Source: Chloroflexota bacterium
GTDB taxonomy: Bacteria > Chloroflexota > Ktedonobacteria > Ktedonobacterales > Ktedonobacteraceae
DNA: 24,843 nucleotides
Direction of reading: 5' to 3'
Assembly: GCA_005879655.1 (NCBI GenBank)
Contig: VBJK01000066.1
Coordinates: 16,187 to 41,029, forward strand
The notes under the pieces were generated by a model, which was not told the DNA's origin, searched no databases, and saw only the letters and a program-made list of their open reading frames with translations. Shown here piece after piece: positions 5,941 to 13,751 of this stretch. Position 1 is the first letter of the stretch, and each line of letters opens with the position of its first letter. Position numbers and translations under genes: made by a program.

Positions 5941-8382
5941 TCACATGGCAGGTCTGGACATGTTTCCTTGTTGCTTGACAAATGATTCCTCAACAAATGT
6001 GCGCATGAGCGGCACCTGGAAATCATAACCATGCTCTTTTCGTTCTATGACGCCTTTGCGCAAGAGCTTCTGCACAACTGCCAGCTCCTGCTCACCAAGC
6101 GTATCCCCTCTTAGCAGAGAGAGTAACAGCTCACGCTCGTCCTCACACAACATCTTCCCCCAAAATTCACGGAAATATGCTCTCCCCCTCTCTAACACAG
6201 CCGGTATCACCACAGCGAGATCCCGTTCAGTTGTACGCATCCTGTGTTCTCGATTCAGATGCTCAACCAGTAGATAACAGACTAATTGCACCAAGTAGGG
6301 TTGACAGCGCGTGAGACGAAGGATCTCCTCGATAGTGTTGGCATCGTAGACATGGGGGAAACCTTGCACTGGACACACGATCAATTCGCGCGCATCAGCC
6401 TCTGCCAGATAACTTATACGCAACGATTGTGCATTGATCAGGTAATCACTCCAGTAGGATGCTAGTTCGTCGATACCATGGGAACCACTGAAGAGCGTAA
6501 TCCATTGGCGACGGTGTTGTGTTACATAGCGCAAAAAGTTGAGCGGCGCATGGCTTCCCGTTTCTTCGACGAATGTGCTCAAACGCTCAAATTCATCCAG
6601 ACAGAGCAACCAACGTTTGCCAAGGTATTGCTGCTCGATACACTCCATCCAACGCAGCAGTTCAGGAAAAGGATCATTCTGTAGTGCGGCGTTATCCAGA
6701 TCAGGGAGGCGCACATTGCGCGACCGTCTGGCCTCCTCAACCATTTGCCGAGCCAGCTCTTTCGCAAACCCGGCCATGGTCGTTGCCGTAGCCACTCCTT
6801 GCAGATCAATCACCAGAGGAATCACATCCGCCCCGATACGACGCGGCAAATACCTGAGTGCCGAGGTCTTGCCAGTACGCCGCCCACCATAAAGATGCAG
6901 GATCGTCGGTTGAGCGGATAGTACTAACGTTTCTACTTCACGAAATAGATCCTGTCGCCCCTTGAAACGATAATCAGCGCTCTCAGGCTCAAGCGCTGGT
7001 CCTGCAATGTACTCTTGTGGAACTTCGTTCTGCCGTGTGGCCCGCTCATTCAACTCATTTTGAGCAGCCTCTAGGATAGTCATCCAACGCTGCATAATAT
7101 GGTTAGAGGTAGCGGCATCATCTAGATGCAAGGTGAAGGGAAGTTTTCTTGTTGTGTTACGTAACACATTGAGCGGCTTTTGCATCAATTGCGCTTGCCG
7201 ATAGAACGAGCTTGCCTCTCTTGCCGCTCGCACATCCTGACTAATGTCGAGCATTTGCGGAAGGAATTGACCTACCTGCACTGGCGGTGGTGAAGGTAGC
7301 CAAGCTAGCTGATCCTCGACAACCGCAATATCACTCGTGGTCTGACAATGCTGCAAGACCTCCATGGCAATACGGATAATAATCTTCCTTACCGCTCGTT
7401 GCTGCCTGGTAGATGTTGTCAGATCTTCAACCGTTTGCAGGGCCGCTGCGGGAGTTTCTCTGTATGCTGCAACCACTATATGCTCAAGCCAGGGCAAAGG
7501 TAAAAAGGTTGCCTCATCAAAATAAGGCGGTACCCAGGGCAACAGATGCGGCAGCAACTCGCGCGGCATCGCCAGTGAACGCAACCAGAGCAGCATCATC
7601 CATAAGCATTCAGGTAGCCAGAACCAGAGGCGTAATACACTCATCGTCCACACTGCACCGGTGATCAAACCAGCGATCACACCACCTCCCAGGCTAGCAA
7701 CACCCAGACCAACGCCCAGGCCAAACACTAGACCAACGCCCAGGCCAAACACTAGACCAAATATCAGACCAAATACCAGAACCCCCCCCAGACCCACACC
7801 CAGGCCAAGTATCAGGCCCAATACCAAACCTCCCAGCAGGCCAAACACCAGGCCAAACACCAGCCCACCCACCAGGCTAAACACCAAGCCCAATACCAGA
7901 CCGAGTATCAGACCAAATACTAGCATAAATACAACATGCAGTAAATAAGGAAAAGAAAGAATATATAAAGTAACTAGATAGAGAACGACAAGAACCAGCA
8001 TGGCTGGATATGCATACTTTCTATAATGCAGATCGCGTACAGCCAATGCTAAAAATCCCAATCCCCATCCAAACAGAAAAGCACTGGCACGTACACCAAA
8101 TCGAACGCGTAGATGCACGACATAGAGCAATACGAAAAAAACAGCTACTACCATGGAAAGTACAGCATTGAGCAAGTACACCTGACGCCTGGCACGCCGC
8201 CAACGAGGTAGTGCATCTAACTCGCGCGATGAACCAGCAAAACCACGATACGGATGTAATTGTGGATGGATTTCACGCGTCCAGCGCTCAAAGGTCAATG
8301 GTTTAAAGAACGTCCAGTATAAGAGATGGAGACACTCTATTACATAGAGGCGTATCTGCTGCGCATCCAACGGTGCTGTCAT
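5941..8382 (-). CDS. Membrane-anchored P-loop ATPase with Gly-Leu tetrad repeat region
   Basis: A protein of 813 residues. Two or three ordinary transmembrane helices (about residues 70-150) are followed by a roughly 78-residue region of tandem x-G-L-x tetrads (157-235) and a further hydrophobic stretch (237-275). A cytoplasmic helical part (300-460) leads to an ATPase domain beginning YRFKGRQDLFREVE, with Walker A YGGRRTGKTS (499-508), Walker B LLCLDEFE (593-600), a sensor-like FSGSHGIDEL, and QPYLVQLVCYLLVEHL (695-710). This matches the PF01637/AAA_16-like ATPases common in Chloroflexota and Cyanobacteria, often in signalling or STAND-type proteins. ATG 8382 is preceded by AGGGGGG; the adjacent GTG at 8385 is an alternative. 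The gene lies 29 bases downstream of a second ATPase gene, almost certainly in one operon. Cellular role unknown. Confidence 0.8.
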   Translation of the reverse strand: MTAPLDAQQIRLYVIECLHLLYWTFFKPLTFERWTREIHPQLHPYRGFAGSSRELDALPRWRRARRQVYLLNAVLSMVVAVFFVLLYVVHLRVRFGVRASAFLFGWGLGFLALAVRDLHYRKYAYPAMLVLVVLYLVTLYILSFPYLLHVVFMLVFGLILGLVLGLVFSLVGGLVFGLVFGLLGGLVLGLILGLGVGLGGVLVFGLIFGLVFGLGVGLVFGLGVGLGVASLGGGVIAGLITGAVWTMSVLRLWFWLPECLWMMLLWLRSLAMPRELLPHLLPWVPPYFDEATFLPLPWLEHIVVAAYRETPAAALQTVEDLTTSTRQQRAVRKIIIRIAMEVLQHCQTTSDIAVVEDQLAWLPSPPPVQVGQFLPQMLDISQDVRAAREASSFYRQAQLMQKPLNVLRNTTRKLPFTLHLDDAATSNHIMQRWMTILEAAQNELNERATRQNEVPQEYIAGPALEPESADYRFKGRQDLFREVETLVLSAQPTILHLYGGRRTGKTSALRYLPRRIGADVIPLVIDLQGVATATTMAGFAKELARQMVEEARRSRNVRLPDLDNAALQNDPFPELLRWMECIEQQYLGKRWLLCLDEFERLSTFVEETGSHAPLNFLRYVTQHRRQWITLFSGSHGIDELASYWSDYLINAQSLRISYLAEADARELIVCPVQGFPHVYDANTIEEILRLTRCQPYLVQLVCYLLVEHLNREHRMRTTERDLAVVIPAVLERGRAYFREFWGKMLCEDERELLLSLLRGDTLGEQELAVVQKLLRKGVIERKEHGYDFQVPLMRTFVEESFVKQQGNMSRPAM
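7681..7917 (-). repeat. Coding tandem repeat: 12-base units encoding Gly-Leu tetrads
   Basis: Within the large membrane ATPase, about 18 consecutive four-residue units of the form [FLVG]-G-L-[VIGL] (FGLV, LGLI, VGLG and so on) run without interruption. At DNA level this is a degenerate 12-base repeat, seen on the plus strand as variants of CCAAACACCAGG. Units have diverged by substitution but stay in frame, so the region is under coding constraint. Gly at every fourth position gives a continuous GxxxG helix face, the pattern that packs membrane helices tightly. Confidence 0.85.
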
Positions 8383-8411
8383 CACTTTCCCCCCTTTGCC
8401 TAACCCATAAA

Positions 8412-9506
8412 CTACTTCATCAAGAGAGAGAGCACTTGAGAGACTTTTACTAGACCCAGCAATAGCAATGCGAGCACAACTACGATGACAATCCCCATTA
8501 CCCAGGCTTTCACATCCTCAAAATGGTTTCCCGCATAGCGACTGAGGCGTCCAATACGTATCGGCAGACTCCACAAGAGCCAGCGCGCAACGGTCGGCAG
8601 GACCGTAACCGGCGCGGGCATTGCTGGCTCAAAGAGCCGTCGTTGCTCAATAGTAAATCGTTCCCTGGCCTTGTCTAACGCCTTTCCCTCAAGGCGAGCG
8701 AGGCAGAGTGAATGGGCGGCAAGCTGTAGTAAATACGGATGTTGTCCCGCCCACTGTCTGGCCAGCACTTGTTCATCGACCCGCAGAGCTGGCTGTACCC
8801 CTGCGACAGTGCTAGCCGGGAGAAGCAGCAATTCATCGGCTTCCGCATCGGTGAACACATCGAGATGGTAGGTCTGGCCATTGTTGAAGAAGGTAGAGGT
8901 GACACTATCGCCTTCACGGTAATAGTCAAGCGACTTGTGAGATGTGACAATCAACATGAGCACGTTACGGTCTACCAGTGAGCGGAGATGATCATAAAAT
9001 TGATCGTCAAACTCACTGTGGTATTTAAATAATACCTCGAATTCATCCAAACAAAGCACTGGTAAGATCCGATGCTGCTTGAAGACCTCCAATACTTGAG
9101 CAAATGATGCATGGTCGATTGTACTAATGCCCTGCAATGTGGCGCTCAGGCTTTTTTTGCGCTGCACATGGGGATGCTGCACCAGCGTTTGCACAATACA
9201 CTGATAGAAGCTGGCCCTGTTCTGGCAACGAGCGTCCTGGAGAGAGAGAAAGATAACGACGTAGTGATCCCTATCACAGACATGCTGTTGCCACGTCAGA
9301 TAAAAATGGTATAAGAGGGACGATTTTCCAACGCGCCGTTCCCCAACAATATTTAAACTCGTCGGCTGTGCACCTACCATCGCATTGGTCATCGTGTGTA
9401 AGGCTTCTTTGCGCCCGACAAACAATTCAGTACACGTAATCATCGGTCCTGCCACAAAAGGGCATGAACGGAAAGCAGATGGTAGAGTTGAGCGCTGTAA
9501 CAACAT
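8412..9506 (-). CDS. P-loop ATPase with a C-terminal membrane anchor
   Basis: A 364-residue protein. Near the N-terminus ELFVGRKEAL leads into Walker A IVGERRVGKSS (53-63) and Walker B PVLCLDEFEVLF (149-160). A sensor-like LIVTSHKSLD and QHPYLLQLAAHSL (255-267) follow, then a proline-containing linker and one transmembrane helix (about 336-353) near the C-terminus. The order of motifs is that of archaeal-type ATPases of the PF01637/AAA_16 group, the same broad family as the downstream gene, with which it shares the LCLDEFE Walker B. ATG 9506 is preceded by GGGGGAGG and is preferred over the upstream in-frame TTG. It is the first gene of a two-gene operon, with a promoter at 9584-9612. Function unknown. 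Confidence 0.8.
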   Translation of the reverse strand: MLLQRSTLPSAFRSCPFVAGPMITCTELFVGRKEALHTMTNAMVGAQPTSLNIVGERRVGKSSLLYHFYLTWQQHVCDRDHYVVIFLSLQDARCQNRASFYQCIVQTLVQHPHVQRKKSLSATLQGISTIDHASFAQVLEVFKQHRILPVLCLDEFEVLFKYHSEFDDQFYDHLRSLVDRNVLMLIVTSHKSLDYYREGDSVTSTFFNNGQTYHLDVFTDAEADELLLLPASTVAGVQPALRVDEQVLARQWAGQHPYLLQLAAHSLCLARLEGKALDKARERFTIEQRRLFEPAMPAPVTVLPTVARWLLWSLPIRIGRLSRYAGNHFEDVKAWVMGIVIVVVLALLLLGLVKVSQVLSLLMK

Positions 9507-9583
9507 ACATACCTCCCCCAATCACAAACACACAATCAAATAGACAAACATCAACAGTTGCTCATATCACCACATTTTTTATT

Positions 9584-9612
9584 AGTATAACTTAAAGGAT
9601 GTAAAGATACAA
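9584..9612 (-). promoter_or_regulatory. Promoter for the two-ATPase operon
   Basis: On the minus strand TTGTAT (9612-9607), a 17-base spacer and TATACT (9589-9584) precede the ATPase gene by about 78 bases. The -10 context GTTATACT is the same as at 276 and 2361. The mRNA leader between them shows no clear structure. Confidence 0.45.
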
Positions 9613-9657
9613 CCGAATTTATATAGAAAAATCACTACTCAGGTCTCTTTTCTCCTG

Positions 9658-9738
9658 CGCCGCCTTCGGCGGCGGGGTGAGGAAGAGGAGGCGGGGACAC
9701 CCCGCACTCTCTTTTTTCCTCTGCCGCCGAAGGCGGCA
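9658..9738. repeat. Cluster of three GC-rich hairpins
   Basis: Three perfect stem-loops follow one another: CGCCGCC-TTC-GGCGGCG (9658-9674), GCGGGG-ACA-CCCCGC (9691-9705) and TGCCGCC-GAA-GGCGGCA (9722-9738). The first and third contain a 15-base core that are reverse complements of each other, and both follow a pyrimidine run of the form CTCTTTT-CCT. They lie between the divergent promoters proposed at 9584 and 9790, so they should not be ordinary terminators. The rest of the 9507-9889 gap holds only those promoters and untranslated leaders. Confidence 0.85.
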
Positions 9739-9789
9739 AAACAGAAAAAACGGGTAAACGCACAAGCCCTGGTGGGATCTCAGCAAGAG

Positions 9790-9818
9790 TTGTTTTTAAG
9801 GGGCAAACGTCATATAAT
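9790..9818 (+). promoter_or_regulatory. Promoter for smpB
   Basis: TTGTTT (9790-9795), a 17-base spacer and a consensus TATAAT (9813-9818) lie about 72 bases upstream of the smpB start. Confidence 0.55.
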
Positions 9819-9889
9819 TAATGACCTCACAAAAAGCAGGGATCTTCCCCATATAGGAAGTCACAATAGTACTAATAGGAGTCTTTTCT

Positions 9890-10384
9890 ATGGCGAAGCA
9901 GACAGTCACAAAGAAAGAGACCATGACGAGCCACACACCCATCAAGGTTCTCACGGTGAATCGTCAAGCATATCACGACTATACAGTCCATAGCACTATA
10001 GAAGCGGGCATTGCGCTGGTTGGCACTGAAATCAAATCTCTACGCGAGGGGAAGGCGAGTTTGCGCTCATCCTATGCGCTCGTGCGTCGTGACGAAGTGT
10101 GGTTAGAGAATGCTCATATCGCGGTGTATGAGCACGGCAATCGCTACAATCACGAACCGATGCGCAATAGAAAATTGTTACTGCACAAAAAAGAGATCAA
10201 CCAACTTATGACGAAGGTAGCAACTAAAGGCTGGACATTAATCCCGCTTAAGCTCTATCTCAAAGGTGGGCGCGCCAAAGTTGAACTCGGTCTCTGTCAG
10301 GGTAAGAAATTGTACGATAAGCGGCACACTCTTGCCGAACGCGACGTTAAACGCGATATCGAACGCATTGTACGTAACAGATAG
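9890..10384 (+). CDS. smpB: SsrA-binding protein SmpB
   Basis: SmpB binds tmRNA (SsrA) and positions it in the A site of stalled ribosomes for trans-translation. The 164-residue product has the diagnostic core: VNRQAYHDYTVHSTIEAGIAL, then GTEIKSLREGKASLRSSYA, NRKLLLHKKEI, and PLKLYLKGGRAKVELGLCQG. It ends with the basic tail KKLYDKRHTLAERDVKRDIE that becomes helical in the mRNA channel. The N-terminus is about 15-20 residues longer than many SmpBs; ATG 9890 has GGAG 8 bases upstream, but an in-frame ATG further in (9923) could also serve. No tmRNA gene was recognised in the window. Confidence 0.97.
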   Translation: MAKQTVTKKETMTSHTPIKVLTVNRQAYHDYTVHSTIEAGIALVGTEIKSLREGKASLRSSYALVRRDEVWLENAHIAVYEHGNRYNHEPMRNRKLLLHKKEINQLMTKVATKGWTLIPLKLYLKGGRAKVELGLCQGKKLYDKRHTLAERDVKRDIERIVRNR

Positions 10385-10393
10385 TGTTATCTG
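10378..10393. terminator. Small hairpin at the smpB stop, possible terminator
   Basis: CAGATA-GTGT-TATCTG is a perfect stem overlapping the smpB stop codon. It is followed by a mixed pyrimidine stretch (CTCGTCTTTCTC), not a clean T-run, so termination is only a guess. It sits in the 21-base gap between convergent stops. Confidence 0.3.
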
Positions 10394-10405
10394 ATCTCGT
10401 CTTTC

Positions 10406-10573
10406 TCATTGTTCACCATTCAGCAGACGATCTTTCTGTGCTCGATGCAGTGTGAGTACTGCAATTGCACAACCAATAATAATTAGGGCGATGGCAATTA
10501 ATAATAAAATTAATAAAAATACACGCATATCGCCATCACTAGCAACTACAGCAAGTTGCGCAGATATCAGCAT
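10406..10573 (-). CDS. Small single-pass membrane protein, 55 residues
   Basis: The minus strand from ATG 10573 to TGA 10406 encodes a 55-residue protein with one strong hydrophobic helix (residues 17-41, starting RVFLLILLLIAIALIIIGCA). A short outer N-terminus and a basic, probably cytoplasmic tail (LHRAQKDRLLNGEQ) flank it. A full Shine-Dalgarno, AAGGAGG, sits 7 bases before the ATG, which makes this convincing despite its size. It starts 25 bases after the stop of the Cys-rich membrane-anchored protein and is probably in the same transcript. No family is recognised. Confidence 0.75.
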   Translation of the reverse strand: MLISAQLAVVASDGDMRVFLLILLLIAIALIIIGCAIAVLTLHRAQKDRLLNGEQ

Positions 10574-10598
10574 ACACTTTTCCTCCTTTCACTCGTTC

Positions 10599-11411
10599 TT
10601 ATCCAGTGGTATCATGGCTATACAAAGTGCGCTTATAGCCGCCGTGTCTTGAGCAAACGTCGCTCTGGCCTCCTGACTTAGAATAAAGACCATCGTTACA
10701 CTGTACTACGTAACCTTGCCCATCTGAGAAGTGTTTTGTACAGCGAAAGTATTGCCTTGAACAGAAGCCAGCAGGCGGATCTGTGATCACGTTGCCGGGA
10801 CTCACAAAGTCATAACCCCAGGGATTCCTATTTTCGCCTGTTAACGGTTGCGTTGGTTGGACTGGTATAGGCGTCGCTACTTGCGGAACGGGCATAGGTG
10901 TGGCATACGTTTGTGTTGGCGTAGGTGGTATAGGTGTAGTGCCTGATTGCTGAGTGGGTTGCTCCTGGTTCTGGGCTACTGTTGGCGTACTGACTTGTAT
11001 TGTAGATTGTGCAGCAACAGCCTGACTTGCTGTCGTCTGCACCTTTAGTCCTGCTATAGCGCCTAGTGAGCAAACAAACAAGAACAGGGTCAAGCTGGCC
11101 GCAAGACACCAGACCCCAACTTGAGTCAATCTGTTTATGGATTGGTAGCGTTGCCATATGTTCGGTCTCGCTGGCTGTATTGGAGGCGACTGGAATGTAC
11201 CAGATTGGGCTGGAGAAGCTTGCAATGGCGGCTGAGACCAACCTGAGTTCAAAGGTAGCAATCTTACGCGAGCGGTTATGATGCGTGACCGACTTTTCTC
11301 CTTCGAGAATTGCGTGGAAGATTGCGGGTTGCTACGAGACGGCTGTTCTGCTGGAGAGAACGGCTGATGTGCTTGCGTTGTATCATGCGAGTCATTAGGC
11401 AGTTGATACAT
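10599..11411 (-). CDS. Membrane-anchored protein with Cys-rich DUF3761-like C-terminal domain
   Basis: A protein of 270 residues. A polar, Gln/Ser/Pro-rich cytoplasmic part (1-95) is followed by one transmembrane helix (about 98-121), a Thr/Pro/Gln linker (about 125-195), and a compact exported domain with five cysteines (about 196-270). The domain's end, CNDGLYSKSGGQSDVCSRHG followed by G, resembles the C-x-D-G-x-Y-S-x-S...C-S-x-H-G-G signature of DUF3761. The even simpler reading is an extracellular disulfide-bonded domain on a stalk. ATG 11411 was chosen because AAGGAG lies about 7 bases upstream; the in-frame start at 11435 lacks one. Function unknown. Confidence 0.7.
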   Translation of the reverse strand: MYQLPNDSHDTTQAHQPFSPAEQPSRSNPQSSTQFSKEKSRSRIITARVRLLPLNSGWSQPPLQASPAQSGTFQSPPIQPARPNIWQRYQSINRLTQVGVWCLAASLTLFLFVCSLGAIAGLKVQTTASQAVAAQSTIQVSTPTVAQNQEQPTQQSGTTPIPPTPTQTYATPMPVPQVATPIPVQPTQPLTGENRNPWGYDFVSPGNVITDPPAGFCSRQYFRCTKHFSDGQGYVVQCNDGLYSKSGGQSDVCSRHGGYKRTLYSHDTTG

Positions 11412-11730
11412 GAGCCTCTCCTTACGATTCACCAAATTGGCATACGGGTTTTCATCGCATCGTTGTTTTTAAATAAAACGAGCAATAAAACGAAAATGTG
11501 TATCATTAATAAGACCTTGCTTTTGTAATGGTCTAAGGAAACCGAAAGACCATAGTCGATACTCCTTCGGGTATCTCATTGGGCTTAATGGTATCTTAGT
11601 TGGTCGGAGTATGCAAGTCATTTGACTGATTACAGAGATAGCATGACTCACTCTGCTTTTTGCAACTATTGGGGAAAAAGTTTAAGCAAGCGGTTATTTT
11701 TGCTCTTTATAAGGAAAGGCACTTTCTCCC
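11412..11730. other. Divergent intergenic region with hairpin-forming sequence
   Basis: This gap between divergent genes holds their promoters, none of which I can place with confidence. A bulged stem, GATACTCC-TTC-GGGTATC (around 11558-11575), and an outer pair, TACTCC (11560-11565) with GGAGTA (11606-11611), give overlapping alternative folds. No ORF with a ribosome site was seen. Confidence 0.4.
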
Positions 11731-12489
11731 ATGACTTCTCAAGTGCAACGTGTGGCCCATCGTGGTGGTGCACGTCTGACCCCTGAAAATACTCTGGCGG
11801 CTTTTCGTAATGCTCTGACCTTACCAGTGGATGCCATCGAGTTGGATGTACAGATGAGCCGTGATGGCCATGCGATGGTTTTCCATGATGAGACGATAGA
11901 GCGATTGACCAACGGCAAGGGTAAGCTGCTTGACCTCGATTTTGCTTATCTACGTTCATTGAATGCGGCGGCTCATTTTCCACGCGGCTGGCCCCAACCA
12001 CAGCAAATTCCAACGCTACAAGAAGTGCTGGAGCTAGCAAAATCTCGTGTGCAGATCTACCTTGAAATCAAGACGAGCAAAGGTGAAGGCGTCTCGCGCT
12101 TCAATATTGCTGAAACTATTGTCCAAGAACTACGCGCAGCAGAAATGCTCAAGCAGGCGTTAATTATTTCTTTTGATTGGTCTGTACTTGCCCACGTGAA
12201 AGCTTTGGAACCGCTCCTGTCCACAGGTGTGGTTGTCTCCGAAGATGGGTGGTCATCTTATGGTAAACATGCGGCAGAAGTACTTGTGGAACAGGTAAAA
12301 GCTCTTGGCTGTGATTGGGTGGACCTTCGTTATGATCTGTGTACGGAGGAATTGCCTCGTTATTTTCATGAGCAAGGCTTGAAAGTGGGTCTGTGGACAG
12401 TCAATACACTAGAGGCGATGCGCCACTTTTGTGCTATTGGTGTTGATGCTTTGACCTCCGATCGCCCCGACCTCTTTGCTCAGCTCTAA
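11731..12489 (+). CDS. Glycerophosphodiester phosphodiesterase
   Basis: The enzyme hydrolyses glycerophosphodiesters to sn-glycerol 3-phosphate and an alcohol. The 252-residue product is a complete cytoplasmic GDPD TIM barrel without a signal peptide: AHRGG (H10, R11), PENT (18-21), IELDV (E37, D39), FHDE (H52), YLEIKT (around 112-117) and a closing GLWTVNT. The two His and the acidic metal ligands are present. It fits the UgpQ-like cytosolic group that recycles deacylated phospholipids. AAGGAAAGG lies about 11 bases before the ATG, slightly far but acceptable. The gene is monocistronic, ending in a strong hairpin. Confidence 0.93.
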   Translation: MTSQVQRVAHRGGARLTPENTLAAFRNALTLPVDAIELDVQMSRDGHAMVFHDETIERLTNGKGKLLDLDFAYLRSLNAAAHFPRGWPQPQQIPTLQEVLELAKSRVQIYLEIKTSKGEGVSRFNIAETIVQELRAAEMLKQALIISFDWSVLAHVKALEPLLSTGVVVSEDGWSSYGKHAAEVLVEQVKALGCDWVDLRYDLCTEELPRYFHEQGLKVGLWTVNTLEAMRHFCAIGVDALTSDRPDLFAQL

Positions 12490-12544
12490 GGCACCCATAA
12501 AGGGTGCCCTGGAGGCTGGGTAGAGAGCATATATTCCTCCCAGC
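12490..12544 (+). terminator. Terminator of the phosphodiesterase gene
   Basis: GGCACCC-ATAAA-GGGTGCC (12490-12508) starts directly after the stop codon. A second pair, GCTGGG (12515-12520) with CCCAGC (12539-12544), is followed by the pyrimidine run CCTCCTTTTCTT. A related arm (CCCTTTATGGGTGCCC) occurs at the 3' end of the glycosidase gene near 3318. Confidence 0.6.
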
Positions 12545-12665
12545 TCACCTCCTTTTCTTATTCTCTGACGAAACTGTGTCTGTCGATCTCATTTATCCGT
12601 TCTATTGAATGGAGGGAGATAGTCAGGGAAAAGGTACCAGATTGTGCAGTTCTGAAATCATAGTA

Positions 12666-12688
12666 TGCTATAATAACACCCGTTATAG
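12666..12688 (+). promoter_or_regulatory. Extended -10 promoter with overlapping inverted repeat
   Basis: TGC-TATAAT (12666-12674) is an extended -10 box needing no strong -35. It overlaps two nested inverted repeats, ATAAC-ACCC-GTTAT (12673-12686) and CTATAA-N9-TTATAG (12668-12688). These place a likely repressor or dimer site at the start of transcription of the glycosyltransferase operon. The ATAAC/GTTAT half-sites are the same as at 264-278. Confidence 0.5.
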
Positions 12689-12740
12689 ATGGATTGGCTT
12701 CTCTTAATAAATGTCTGGGTGAGAGCGGAGTATACGAGGT

Positions 12741-13751
12741 ATGCAGCAAATAGAAACACCTATACAAATTAGCGCACCGGAAATGCTCATTTCTGCGAAC
12801 TCAAACGAAAGAGTCGCATTATCAGTTGTTGTACCTGTAATGAATGAAGAGCAAAGCGTGCGTCCTCTGTTTGTGCAATTGTCCACACAGATTGAGCAGA
12901 TGGGCATGAGTTATGAAGTCATTTTTGTAGATGACGGTAGCGTGGATAACACGTTCAATGAGTTGAAACAATTACGCGACGAATATACTAGTCTTGTGCG
13001 TGTAATTCGTTTTCGTCGCAATTTTGGTAAGACTCCCGCTCTGGTTGCTGGCTTTAGCCGCTGTCGCGGTGAGATCATTTTCACGATGGATGGCGATTTA
13101 CAGGATGATCCTGCTGAAATTCCCAATTTCCTGGCAATGCTCGATAAAGGGTATGACCTGGTGACAGGTTGGAAGTTTCCCCGTCTTGATCCACTCTCAA
13201 AGACATTCCCATCACGTATCTTTAACTGGCTTGTAAGCTCGGTGACGGGTGTGCATCTTCATGATATCAACAATGGTTTTAAAGCGTATCGCCGTGAGTT
13301 GATAGAAGATCCTCATCTCAAATTATATGGAGAGTTTCATCGTTTTGTTCCGGTAATGGCGCACTGGCGCGGCTTCAGAGTTGCAGAGGTTAAAGTACGC
13401 CACCATCCACGCCAGTTTGGTGTGTCAAAATTTGGTGCACGACGTTTTGCTCGTGGTCTGATTGATTTGCTGAATGTGCTCTTCCTCACGACGTTTTTAC
13501 GCACTCCGTTACGTCTTTTTGTCCCTCTAGGTGTTTGGACCTTTTTCTTAGGTTTGCTGGTTGACAGTTTTGTGGTGTTGCGTAAACTCTTTTTGAATCA
13601 GGCCATTCATGATCAGCCTCTGCTCTTTGTTGGTATCCTCCTGATGATCTTTGGAGTGCAGTTTATTCTGGCTGGTTTGCAGAGTGAAATGATTCGCCAT
13701 TATGCTTTCCAGCGCGATGAAGAATATAGTATTAAGCAGGAACTTAACTAA
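12741..13751 (+). CDS. GT2 glycosyltransferase (dolichol-/polyprenyl-phosphate sugar synthase type)
   Basis: It would transfer a sugar from a nucleotide donor to polyprenyl phosphate on the cytoplasmic face of the membrane. The 336-residue protein has the GT-A signatures: LSVVVPVMNEE (27-37), VIFVDDGSVDNT (60-71), the RNFGKTPALVAGF segment (93-105), the metal-binding MDGDLQDDP (116-124) and the acceptor-loop HDINNGFKAYRRE. Two C-terminal transmembrane helices (about 255-280 and 295-315) are as in GtrB/YkcC-type enzymes. ATG 12741 has GGAG about 10 bases and GAGG one base upstream. First gene of a three-gene operon; the next gene starts in its stop codon. Confidence 0.93.
   Translation: MQQIETPIQISAPEMLISANSNERVALSVVVPVMNEEQSVRPLFVQLSTQIEQMGMSYEVIFVDDGSVDNTFNELKQLRDEYTSLVRVIRFRRNFGKTPALVAGFSRCRGEIIFTMDGDLQDDPAEIPNFLAMLDKGYDLVTGWKFPRLDPLSKTFPSRIFNWLVSSVTGVHLHDINNGFKAYRRELIEDPHLKLYGEFHRFVPVMAHWRGFRVAEVKVRHHPRQFGVSKFGARRFARGLIDLLNVLFLTTFLRTPLRLFVPLGVWTFFLGLLVDSFVVLRKLFLNQAIHDQPLLFVGILLMIFGVQFILAGLQSEMIRHYAFQRDEEYSIKQELN

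Noticed and set aside
7661..7948. Pro/Arg/Thr-rich repetitive ORF on the plus strand
   Set aside because: It is the exact antisense of the Gly-Leu tetrad repeat of the membrane ATPase and has no ribosome site.
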